Origin: Persicaria tinctoria
Lineage: Eukaryota; Streptophyta; Magnoliopsida; Caryophyllales; Polygonaceae
Length of the DNA: 64,000 nt
Assembly (NCBI GenBank): GCA_037127255.1
Contig: JBANSL010000013.1
Span: 14,342,688 to 14,406,687, forward strand
Reading direction: 5' to 3'
Positions 47,580 through 64,000 of the stretch are shown here, in pieces. The translations under genes were made by a program, and so were the position numbers. The notes under the pieces were generated by a model. The model searched no databases. It had not been told where the DNA came from and saw nothing but the letters and a program-made list of their open reading frames with translations. Every line of letters starts with the position of its first letter. Position 1 is the stretch's first letter.

Positions 47580-47837
47580 ATTGGAATATTTGTTCTTACG
47601 TCACAACAATGAAGTTGCAAATTATAAAGAATTTTTCATGGAGATTTCGACTCAACCGAATGGCACCTTAATTTTCTGCAAACCAAGAGTTTCGGTACCG
47701 CTCTTCTCTCCTCTAACACCCGATCAGTTACATAGAACTTTAAGTTTAATGCCCAAAGTACAAGCCACAAGGTTGGGAATTTATATCCACGTATTACACA
47801 TGATCGAATTCAGCTGATGCCAATTCAAGACTGATCA

Positions 47838-51211
<3,374 letters not shown>

Positions 51212-52002
51212 TGCTGTTATCTACCAATTCAGATAGAGAGAATTATGAATATGTCCTAATTGTCCAATTAACTGTCAGATGGGCAAGGTGGAGTCCCACC
51301 CTTCTGTATTTGAAAGAACGTACGTCGTGCAAGATAAATTCTTGCAGTGATAAGTATGAAGCTTTGAATTGAGAAGTTTTCAGCAAGTATTTCAGATAGT
51401 GAATTGAAGGTTGAGCTAGCACGTTGATTTATTATAATGAAATGAAATATATTGGAAAGTCAATGAGTGGGTGTATCCTCTTATATTATATATAATGTAT
51501 GTATTTATGTATATGTATACCTGTAGTTAAGTCCATGGGAAGGCTTTGGTTGGAACCTAGGCCTGTTTAAGTTTTGAATAATTCACCAATTAAATGCACT
51601 CTCTCTTTCGGTAGAAAAGGGTGATTACCCTGCTTCAACAAATCCCTCATCTGCAACCTTTCGTAAAGTAGCATAGTGTTCTATATGGAATATTATTTAA
51701 TAGTATAAGGTAGCATAGTTTTCTACATGGAGTATTAAAACCAATGACAATCTGAGAACAGCACACCGGCTTATATACATGGCTAATTTTCTCATATTTT
51801 TCAAGGTGGGACAAACATCCTCCACATCACAACAGTTACATTAATTGCTCTTGCAATTATTGAGAAGATGACACTAAATAACAGTGAAAGTTAATGCACA
51901 AGTTAATTAAAATTTTTAATGCCCAGAGTATAATAAGGTCAGGATTTGTGCAGTCAAGGACCCAAGGACTTTATATATCAATCATATTTTGAAGTCTTGG
52001 AA
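51212..52002. other. Intergenic between CRK-E and CRK-F
   Basis: The right boundary is the CRK-F stop and the left the CRK-E start codon. The first 100 bp share TCTACCAATTCAGATAGAGAGA and AACTGTCAGAT with the CRK-B 5' flank. Elsewhere it is AT-rich with no gene. Confidence 0.6.
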
Positions 52003-55287
<3,285 letters not shown>

Positions 55288-55526
55288 GTTCTTTGATGTT
55301 TTAATTTAATTTCTGTCGATAATTACTTACAGCCCGGCGCCTCAGGTGATCTTGTAAACGTTTTAATTTGGTGGGTGGGCAACACGTTCGTGCAACTGAA
55401 CACTACTTAACTTAAACCAGCTATTGATGGAATGATCCAAGAATGCAATGTAAGAGTTTGGGAATTGATTGATTTGATTCACTCCTCTTCATGTCAACAC
55501 ATAAATATTTAAAAACATGTGAGAGA
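55288..55526. promoter_or_regulatory. 5' flank of CRK-F, conserved with CRK-D
   Basis: It shares CATGTTCTTTGATGTTTTA at the start codon and GGTGGGTGGGCAACACGTTC with the D flank at 41810-41945. This may include promoter elements or only recent duplication; no TATA box is clear. Confidence 0.4.
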
Positions 55527-55700
55527 GCACTACGCCAGAATGCAACTCCCACGACGGACATCATTTCATTCGTCGCTTGATATGAGTTCAGGCAACAGAC
55601 ATTAAGGACTTCGTCGCTCAAATCAGGTCCAAGGATGTCCCTCCTTGAGGTTCCATTCATGCGACCAACGTTGGGTAATGTTTGTCATTTGATCATGTTC
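55527..55700 (+). mobile_element. CACTA-type terminus
   Basis: It begins CACTACGCCAGAATGC at 55527, a CACTA terminal repeat. CGACGGAC, CGTCGCTTGA and TTCAGGCAAC motifs repeat inside. More GCGACGAA motifs appear at 56770-57500, suggesting one element interrupted by other insertions, but no right end was found. Confidence 0.55.
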
Positions 55701-56765
55701 AGGCAACCAACTTTGCTGTCATTTCCAAAACAGAAGACTACACCTTGATTGTAAGACCTTAAGATGCTAACCTGCAGGTCGATATTAAAGGATGATGAAA
55801 GAAAAAACAAGACTTGGTTTCAAGATCTCGAAACCAAGGCCAAAATGTTCGGTCTTGTACATTCTGGATTGTATAGTTTATATGATTGTATTTCGATTGC
55901 AGGAAATATTATGAGGATGATAGTTTGGGCCATATGAATTTAACTATATGGGCCTCAATATTGGGCCTTAATTTTTATCGAATCAGATTGATCAAATATA
56001 TGTATCAATGCATCTCTCCTAACTCTTTTTGTAGAAAATTTGGATATTGAGAGATTTTTAGGATTGAGCTCAAAATCTATATAAGGACTCTCCACCATTG
56101 AAAGAAATCTTGAAGATTGTATATATGTTGAAATTATGGAAAGTAAAGATTTGGAGAAGTTTAAATTTAAACGTCTCTCAATCATCCATGAAGCTTATGG
56201 ATGGCTATAAATAGATGAATGTAAGAAGAAGAATAGATACAACATCACAACAAAAAGTTCAAGCGCTCCTAAGTTCTCCATAGCATTCATCATCTTAGTT
56301 TCTCTCGAAAGTTCTCATTGTTATTACTTAGTTTACTTTTTTAGAGTTGAGGGAAACACAAGAGCATATCGTACAATTCATTTGTCTTACACTAAGAGTA
56401 TTTCATACTCAAACAAAACTTACTCCGGTGTGTGACTTTTATTTCACTTGTAAGGTTGGGTTGGTAGAATAGAAGCGGTGAGGCTTTGTATAGAAGAAGA
56501 GGAAGTTCTTCTAGGATATTCTAGCTAGTGCTCTAAGGAAAGTGAAATAAGAAGCATTTGAATCCTACTTGTTCATTTACTTATTCCGCATCGACTTTAT
56601 TTACTTTGTCTCTCTCGGTTTTCACTTTGTCAAGTTTTTTATAGCTATATCAAGACCTTGATAAACTGTTTTGGAAAAACTGTGAAAATGTTTTTATTTT
56701 GCGAAAATCATGCATACTCTATTCAACCCCCCTCTAGAGTATTTCTCATTACCTATTAGACTCTT
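55701..56765 (+). other. Non-coding, probable LTR remnant
   Basis: No gene. The right end has CTATTCAACCCCCCTCTAGAGT (near 56718), matching in reverse the solo LTR at 36512-37538, which suggests a plus-oriented LTR of a related family. The left boundary is not defined. Confidence 0.35.
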
Positions 56766-56972
56766 CAAAAACTAGTCGCTTGAACGAGAGTTGAGCCATA
56801 GAAATCATTTAGGCGACAAACAAATTTTCAATGTTAATTGTTTGAACGAGAGATAAAACTAGCCCATTGGAAGCATGTGTTCGTGCGACGAATTAAGACA
56901 ACATATGTCCGTTGTTTGAATAAGTGCTAATTTGATCTGCTTTCTCAGGCGACAAAGAAATCTCTATATAAT

Positions 56973-57424
56973 TGTCAAGCACACAAGACCAGCGGGGTTC
57001 ATCCTAAAACCAATTGGCAATAAGAAGAGTGACCCACTGACTTATATGCAAGACTCGGGTTATCATGTTTTTCGATGTGGGACAATCCCAAGACATCACA
57101 ACACACCCCCTCAAGTGCAACTGTCTGGCCTCGCAATATATGTCAATTGCACTTGACGTCTTGAGCATTAAGGACGGCCACCCCAGTAGATAGACCAGGG
57201 TCCCGAACCGCACCTGCTCTGATACCATGATAAATCCTGGTGGGCCATATAACGTGGGGGGTCCACACGTCAGAACGCATCATGCGCACCCAAGTCAAGC
57301 ACACAAGACCAGCGGGGTTCCATCCTAAAACCAATTGGCAATAGGAGGAGTGACCCACTGACTTATATGCAAGACTCGGGTTGTCGTGTTTTTCGATGTG
57401 GGACAATCCCAAGACATCACAACA
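56973..57424 (-). mobile_element. TRIM element with one shortened LTR
   Basis: LTR-like blocks at 56973-57103 and 57228-57424 share ACCAGCGGGGTT, CCAATTGGCAATA and GGGACAATCCCAAGACATC. Between them the minus strand has TGGTATCAGAGCAGG next to the right LTR (primer-binding site) and a GAGGGGGTG purine tract next to the left. The 5-bp repeat ATAAT flanks it (56968-56972, 57425-57429). The interior is about 124 bp, far too small for genes. The left LTR lacks about 65 bp of its outer end. Confidence 0.75.
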
Positions 57425-57429
57425 ATAAT

Positions 57430-57811
57430 TCCTCGCACGGTTGAGACCCAAACAAAGCTAATATTCAAGCGACGAACTATGAGTAATGTTCCTACCACTT
57501 TAGATTGTACACCCACACACCTCATCTTCTCCCTATCAACTGTCTGGATTTGCGCACCATAATATTCAAATATGTGTATTCACACACACACATATAAGTA
57601 TATATATATAACTCAATATTCATATTAATATTACACAATATTAATTTATTACACTGTTGCACCGTATTTTGAACATGACAATTGGCCCCCTCAACTAATT
57701 GACCGATCGATAGAGATATCATGTTCACAAGCCAAACTAGGCAAGTATTGAATAATCAACCCATGACCTCAATCTAGTCTAGGCAGGGTCGGACTTGAGA
57801 TTTTAAAGTAC
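57430..57811. other. Intergenic, hAT/CACTA-like debris
   Basis: No gene. GCGACGAA-type motifs at the left, an AT-rich middle with (CA)n and (TA)n near 57580-57610. At 57786 comes CAGGGTCGGACTTGAGATTTTAAAG, resembling the hAT end at 10684, immediately before copia element 2. Confidence 0.4.
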
Positions 57812-58221
57812 TGAGACACACACAACGGGCCTCTTGCCTTGATGCTCCAGAAGCTTCCTACCATCCTTGGGCACCACTCATTCTAGGAGATTTTGACACT
57901 TGTCCTAAGATCTGTAGCTTGCTTAACCTAGTCCTCATTGTGTGCCTATATATGTAGTACTGTTCTGAATAGAAGAATACAAGAGAGAAAATTACAATTG
58001 CAATTTGTCTGGTCTTTATCCTGTGTTTTAGCATGGTATCCAGAGCCAAAGGCTAACGCCATTATCAGATCCACAAAAAGATCCACAAAAAAAAAAGGGG
58101 AACCTTCTTCCCCACCGCCATTATCAGATCAGAACAAAGGGAACCTTTTTTTTTTTTCCTTTCCACCTTCTTCTTCCTGTCCTAGTCTTCACCTTTTCCA
58201 ACCCTTTTCTCATCAATCCAA

Positions 58222-60114
58222 ATGGCTCTAATTGGTCAAAACTCTCAGACCTCTTCTCTACCCAACTTTGCCTCCCTCACTACTATCAAACTCACATATG
58301 CAAACTTCCCTCTTTGGAAGAAACAACTCACTTCCTACCTCAAAGCTAATCATCTATTTGGGTTTGTTGATGGATCCAAACCCTCTCCTGCTGAAACTAG
58401 CCCTGAATACTCCGAGTGGTCCACCAAAGATAGCCTTGTCTCCGCCATTCTCACCTCATCTCTTACCGAGCCAGTCATGGTTCAGGTTCTAGAGTGTACT
58501 ACTGCACTTGCGACCTGGAACCGCCTACACGCATTGTTTGCAGCACAGTCCAACGCCCAGATCGTACAATCGAGACTTCAGCTCACTACTCTCAAGAAAG
58601 GCTCCGAGTCCATTTCCGACTACTATAATCGCGCTAAGGGCCTCGCCGCTGCGATTCACGCTGCCGGTCAGGTACTAACTGATGATGAGTTCATTGTGTT
58701 CCTCTTCGCTGGTCTTGGTTCTGAGTATGACTCCGTAGTGACCTCGCTATCAACCCAGTTGGCCCTTCCCACTCCTGAGCAGGTGCTCTTCTACCTAATG
58801 AATCATGAAACCCGTCTGGCACGTCACACCACTTCCATTCTTGGGGCTCTGCCCATCTCCGTCAACAACACTTACACACCCACCTCGCAGCCCGAGGCCA
58901 ACTACACAGCTAGTAGGGGCAGAGGAAATAGAGGCGCTTACAGAGGTCGAGGCTCTACCCCCGGCCGTGGTGATTCTAGTGGTGGTCGTAGCTCATCCGC
59001 TGGTCCGTCTCAAGGCCGTGGTCGTGGCTACACCTTCACTGGCCACCAAGATACTCGGCCCACTTGCCAGATTTGTGGGAAACAGGGTCATACCGCTCTC
59101 AAGTGTTGGAGCAGATTCGATCAGGCCTTTCAGGCACCGCCCCCTCGCTCATTCCAGGCCAACACCACCACCACTACGAACTGGTACCCCGACACAGCCG
59201 CGAGCCACCACTTCACACCAGATCTTTCGAACCTCCGTATCGACAGTCTCCCTTACCCTGGCACAGATCATGTTTCCCTTGGTGATGGTTCCACGATTCC
59301 TATTCGCAATCATGGTTCTTCTTCTCTTCTTTCTTCTCATCACTCCTTTAAACTCCGTAATTTACTTCATACTCCCACGCTTACAAAAAATCTCATTTCG
59401 GTTCGCCGCTTCTGTGTTGATAATGCAGTTTCTTTTGTGTTTTTCCCTAACCACTTTGTTGTGAAGGATTTGCAGACTCAAACTCCCATGCTCACGGGTC
59501 CCGTTGAAGACAGCCTCTATGTCTTACCGGCTACCACCACTCCTCCGCCATCTGTACATCTCACAACCACCGCGTCATCCTCCGATCTTTGGCACTACCG
59601 CCTTGGGCATCCTTCTCATCGCATAACAAGTTGTGTTCTTCGTCAGCTATACCTCGCCAACCCTAAACTGAAAGTGGACCAAACCCTGTGTCAATCCTGC
59701 AGTTGGGCTAAAGCACATGCTCTTCCCCATCAGCCCAGCCCATCTAGATCCACTTCTATTTTGCAGTTATTATTCCTTGATGTTTGGGGCCCAGCCCATG
59801 AAATCTCGTTTAATGGACACAAGTATTACATTTCTATATTAGATGACTATTCAAAGTTCATGTGGTTATTCCCCTTTCAATCAAAATACAATGTTCCTAC
59901 ATTGGTTAAGCACTTTATCAACCTTGTCACAATTTTTTTCTCCACAAAAATAAAATCCATTCAAACCGACAATGGCACTGAATTCAAACCACTCATTCCC
60001 CTCTTTCAAGAATTGGGGATATCTCACCGTCTAACTTGTCCTTACTCCATCAACAAAACGGTAGTGTTGAGTGTCGACATCGACGCATTGTTGCTACCGG
60101 CCTTACACTACTAA
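58222..60114 (+). pseudogene. Copia 2 gag, protease and integrase
   Basis: An open 630-codon frame starting MALIGQNSQ. It holds a copia gag (FPLWKKQLTSYL), an RG-rich region and the zinc knuckle CQICGKQGHTALKC. Protease has DTAASHHFTPD and the integrase finger CQSCSWAK. Two of the three catalytic residues follow (LDVWGP, TDNGTEF). A one-base deletion near 60046 shifts the frame before the catalytic Glu, so the last 20 codons or so are spurious. The integrase continues in the next frame. Confidence 0.9.
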
Positions 60115-62290
60115 AACAAGCCTCCCTCCCTTTAACCTTTTGGGACTTTGCCTTTGAAGCCTCCGTCTACCTCCAAGATCGCATTCCCACACCACTTCTT
60201 GATCAAAAATCCCCATTTGAACTCCTTTTCAATCAAACCCCGGACTATAAATTTCTCAAAGTTTTTGGTTGCTTATGCTTTCCAAATCTTCGTCCATATA
60301 ACAAATATAAACTTGCTTTTCGGTCCATGCCTTCGATTTTTCTTGGGTATAGCTCCAATCACAAGGGATATATTTGCTTCAATTGGGTGGATCACAAAAT
60401 TTACATCTCAAGAGATGTAATATTTCATGAAAATATCTTTCCATACTCCACTACGTTCAGCTCCAATTATATATCTCCACTCCCACCTTCAGATTGTGTC
60501 TCCTTGCCAATTTCTGCAAATCTCAGCCCATTACCACCACAGGCCCAAATACTATCCAACCCATCCTCTCCTTCTAACCCATCTCTTTCACCAGACTCTT
60601 CTACCCACACCCCCATTGTGTCTTCTTCGGAGTCCACCTCCTCATCCCCCGATACATCACCTACGCCGACCCCTCCTGCTCTTCACCCCATGACCACTCG
60701 AGCTCGTGCCGCCATCTCCAAACCCCTGATCCGTACTGATGGCACCATCCCTTGGCCCACCCCTCATTGCTCTAATACTCAATCCATCCCGGAGGAACCC
60801 ACCTGCTTCACACAAGCTTCTAAATTCTCGGAATGGCGGGCAGCTATGGAGTCCGAATTTCGGGCTCTACTCCAAACAAACACATGGACTCTTGTTCCTC
60901 CCTTCTCCTCCACTAATGTCTTAGGCGTCAAGTGGGTCTTCAAAACCAAGCGCCATTCTGACGGTACACTAGAAAGACGGAAAGCGAGGCTTGTTGCAAA
61001 GGGCTATCATCAACTCCATGGTCTCGACTTCAATGAGACAGCCCCATTGCAAAACCTTCCACATCCGATTGTTACTATCCCTTGCCTCCATGAATCGGTG
61101 GTCGGTTCGCCAATTGGACATACAAAACGCCTTCCTTCATGGGACCCTTGCGGAGGACGTTTATGTCTCGCAACCTCCGGGTTTCGTTCACCCGCAATTT
61201 CCTTCTTACATTTGCAAATTACATAAATCCTTATATGGCTTAAAACAAGCTCCTCGGGCTTGGTTTTCCAAATTAAGTGATGCACTGATAACCATGGGTT
61301 TTACTCCCTCTAGAGCTGATTCATCACTCTTCTTTCATTGCCTTGGGAACCATTGTATATTCGTTCTTGTGTATGTGGATGACTTGTTGGTACTCTCCTC
61401 TACTTCGTCTCTGTGTGATCGGTTCATCTCCTCACTATCGGCCCAATTCCCTGTCAAGGATCTCGGACCTGCCCACTTCTTTTTGGGCATTGAAATATCC
61501 AGGACAGCTGATGGTTTCTTCCTCTCTCAAACAAAACATATTCGTGAGCTTGTGGATCAAACTAGGATGACAAATTCCAGACCTGTTTCTACACCTATGG
61601 CCTCTAATTATGATGCCACTGCCATTTCCCCATCTATGCAGGACGCTCAATTGTATAAAAGTGTGGTGGGCTCCTTACAATATCTTGCTTTCACTCGACC
61701 GGATGTCTCGTTTGCTGTCAACAAGGTATGCCAACAGATGCATGATCCCCGAGAAGTACACTGGCAAGCCGTCAAGCGCATCCCGCGCTATCTCAATGCA
61801 ACCGCAACACTGAAGTTCCACCTCTCGTCCGCTCTCAACAACAATCTCTCGGCCTTCTCTGATGCAGATTGGGGTGGAGATAAGGCTGATCGTCGATCTA
61901 TAAGCGCATATTGCATTTTCCATGGCAACAACTTGGTTTCTTGGTCTTCAAAAAAACAAGAAACGGTCTCCAGATCGTCCACCGAAGCAGAGTACATGGC
62001 CCTTGCTCATGCCACCTGCGAGACACTCTGGCTCCAGTCATTACTTGTTGAACTTCGTATCTTTCTGTCGGCTGCACCTATCCTTTGGTGTGATAATCTT
62101 GGTGCAACATACCTAGCGAGCAATCTTATTCTTCACCATCGCATTAAGCATCTATCACTTGATTACCACTTTGTTTGAGAGAGAGTTCAGGCCCGATCTC
62201 TACAGGTCGCCTTCATCTCTTCCCAAGATCAACGTGCAGACCTGCTCACCAAGCCACTCTCTACCGCCTGTTTCACCACAATGTGATCCC
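60050..62290 (+). pseudogene. Copia 2 integrase C-terminus, RT and RNase H
   Basis: After the first frameshift the frame continues (to 61050) with NGSVECRHR, the catalytic Glu, and the integrase C-terminal region (FEASVYLQDRIP). At about 61040-61065 one or more small deletions shift the frame again. The RT is open from there to 62178: NAFLHGTLAEDVYVSQPPGF, LYGLKQAPRAWF and the catalytic LVYVDDLLVL. RNase H has SDADWGGDKADRRS. A TGA at 62176-62178 falls where related elements continue, and the same frame runs on to a further stop near 62284. Confidence 0.88.
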
Positions 62291-62625
62291 ATCTTTGCTT
62301 ACGCCAGTTGGGATCGAGGGAGGATATTGAGACACACACAACGGGCCTCTTGCCTTGATGCTCCAGAAGCTTCCTACCATCCTTGGGCACCACTCATTCT
62401 AGGAGATTTTGACACTTGTCCTAAGATCTGTAGCTTGCTTAACCTAGTCCTCATTGTGTGCCTATATATGTAGTACTGTTCTGAATAGAAGAATACAAGA
62501 GAGAAAATTACAATTGCAATTTGTCTGGTCTTTATCCTGTGTTTTAGCATAAAGGCCCGACATGAAACTTTAAAATAAGGCCCTCTACACATTAGCTATA
62601 GTTGAATAAATATTTTTTATTTTTT

Positions 62626-63446
62626 GGGAAAACTAATTAAAATATCATAACCTTTGGGGGTATGGTAAAAATATATCCTCAATTTTCAAATGTAATAAAA
62701 ATATTCTGACCTTTGAGGATGGTGGTAATATATTACCACGAGTTTTTTCACGCGTAAAAAATGCTGACAAGGTAGGCTAGATGGATTTTTTTTGGCAAGG
62801 GTTTTTTTTAACGGTTACGCAGAAAAAATAAATAAATTGTTGGAATGTGTTCATACCCAACGCATTTTCCTCCCTCCTTTCTTCTTCCGTGGTCACCTCT
62901 TGAATTGTCTTCTGGACAGCTCATGATTCCTCTTCAATGACAGTCTTCCTCCCTCGTTGTCACCTGTTTTGAGTTGTCTCTCTCACATATTCTTCCTCTT
63001 TGATTCGTTCACGGACTTGGCTGAGTAAGTTTTGTTTTTCCCTCTTAGTTGTTGATGTTTTTGCCGCTTTAGTTTTGTTGTCGGTTTGGTGTTAGGAATA
63101 GAATAGTCGTGTTGTGTAAATTTGATGCAGTTGTGACCGCATTAGTTGCTTGGTTAAATCAATTTCATTTTTCGGGTTTAATTTTTTTGTCGGGTTATTT
63201 TTTTCTTAGGAAGCCGTTCAAGAAATCTCAATTTTAGTGCTAATTTGTAAAAAGACTTTCATGCAGGCTGTCTTGTTAAAAAAAAATCCACGTAGGCTGC
63301 CTTGTCGGTATTTTTGACCCGTGAGAAAACCCGTGGTAATATATTACCACTACTCTCAAAGGTCGGGATATTTTTATTACTTTTGAAAGTTGAGGATAGA
63401 TTTTTACCATACCCCCAAAGATGGGGGTATTTTAATTAGTTTTCCC
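62626..63446. mobile_element. Long-TIR element (MULE- or hAT-like), non-coding
   Basis: Both ends begin GGGAAAACTAATTAAAA when read inward and stay similar for about 130-150 bp, including GGGGGTATGGTAAAAAT and TGGTAATATATTACCAC. The 8-bp TATTTTTT flanks both sides (62618-62625, 63447-63454). The unique 500-bp centre has CCTCCTTTCTTCTTCCG text followed by CTGAGTAAGTTTTG, which could be a captured 5' exon and intron start; no domain. Confidence 0.75.
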
Positions 63447-63454
63447 TATTTTTT

Positions 63455-64000
63455 TCATAGCAAAATCTCATTTTAAAAGTGTACAAAGATAACATATTAT
63501 TGAAAGAAATATTAGCGTATACCTATATAATTCTTAAACTGAAAACTCCTAATTATGATTATAGATTAGGAAGAAATGAAGAGGAACATCATGAGCAGCT
63601 ACAATAAACATAATTCCCAGAAATTAAAGATGAACATGAAGAGGGATTGGAGTTGTAGCCTTGTAGGGTTTTTATTGGATTTTCATAATTGTTCCGGAGA
63701 TTTGGAGAAGAATTAGAGCTCTATGATCTTTGATCTTAATTTATTTTTGGGAAATTCCGGTTGGTGTTCCTGGGGTTTTGGCTATTCTGAATGGTGTCTT
63801 ACAGTTTTTCTTTTTTCGAATGGTGCCCCTAAGGTTTTCCAAAAGTTCTTCTGATGCCCAAATTCAATGTTTTCACTTTTTCATAAACAAAAATGAACCT
63901 TTATTTTTTCAATATTACACAAAATCACCCTTTACTTTTAAATTGAGCATAATTATCTATATTTTGCCAAAAATGCAACACAAAAGTACACTCATTTTTA
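63455..64000. other. Intergenic to window end, no gene seen
   Basis: AT-rich DNA without a conserved frame. The stretch from 63770 (GGTGTTCCTGGGGTTTTGG, AATGGTGTCTTACAG) resembles the start of another long-inverted-repeat element, but its partner would lie outside the window. Confidence 0.4.

Larger units (their letters stand above)
57812..62549 (+). mobile_element. Ty1/copia retrotransposon 2, LTRs identical by eye
   Basis: Two 222-bp LTRs (57812-58033, 62328-62549), TG...CA, with no difference seen. The primer-binding site TGGTATCCAGAGCC follows the 5' LTR at 58034. The purine tract GAGGGAGGATAT precedes the 3' LTR. Coding order is gag, protease, integrase, RT, RNase H. No perfect 5-bp target duplication is visible: left flank AAGTAC, right flank TAAAGG. 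Identity of the LTRs means recent insertion, yet the coding frame is broken in several places. The LTR size and gag suggest an Ale-like lineage (weak inference). Confidence 0.92.

Noticed and set aside
57800..62560. 5-bp target duplication for copia element 2
   Set aside because: Flanks AAGTAC and TAAAGG do not match at the LTR borders; only a shifted TAAAG match exists, so none is claimed.

Overview
This window is plant nuclear DNA, most likely from a dicot. It has spliced genes with GT/AG introns, dense transposable elements (Ty1/copia, Ty3/gypsy, LINE, CACTA, hAT, Helitron, Stowaway and TRIM types), and a tandem cluster of cysteine-rich receptor-like kinase (CRK, DUF26) genes, a plant-specific family. 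The species cannot be read from the sequence.

The functional core is the CRK/DUF26 cluster. From left to right: CRK-A (7576-14454, minus, 7 exons, 670 aa, open); CRK-B (21748-24808, minus, 6 exons, 674 aa, open); DUF26-C (33156-38633, plus, predicted secreted or GPI-type DUF26 protein without kinase); CRK-D (41386-41790 plus a separate fragment at 39241-39335, minus, pseudogene broken by a LINE); CRK-E (47838-51211, minus, complete exon structure but one stop codon just after the membrane segment); CRK-F (52003-55287, minus, 6 exons, 683 aa, open). I placed exon borders by reading GT/AG sites and checking phase. In B, E and F the middle kinase exons have matching lengths (342 or 336, 238, 151). 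Ectodomains fall into three types (A; B/E; C/D/F), whereas the kinase half of E matches F, so E looks like a recombinant.

The rest is mostly mobile DNA. 1-6700: CACTA end, tRNA-like module, LINE ORF2 remnant, a 123-bp tandem array, a Stowaway MITE and an LTR-like stretch. Inside CRK-A intron 2: a poly(A) retroposon with a 16-bp target duplication, and a 2-kb hAT element that carries a Helitron. 14.6-21.3 kb: MITEs, a second retroposon copy nested in a MITE, hAT and CACTA pieces, and an unrecognised gene fragment. 25.1-32.9 kb: a decayed chromovirus-like gypsy element with TCTTA target duplication and a 1.67-kb solo LTR in its gag. 34.5-38.5 kb: an internally non-coding LTR element with another nested solo LTR, all inside DUF26-C intron 2. 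39.4-41.4 kb: LINE. 42.7-47.6 kb: copia element 1. 57.0-57.4 kb: TRIM. 57.8-62.5 kb: copia element 2 with apparently identical LTRs. 62.6-63.4 kb: long-TIR element.

The intact CRKs would sense extracellular signals through two DUF26 domains and signal by an RD-type cytoplasmic Ser/Thr kinase. DUF26-C and the truncated product of E could act as kinase-less partners or decoys, but that is inference. No wholly new system is evident. The most notable points are the chimeric CRK-E, a DUF26 exon split by an insertion that appears to be spliced as an intron, and a retroposon family with a conserved 3' hairpin.
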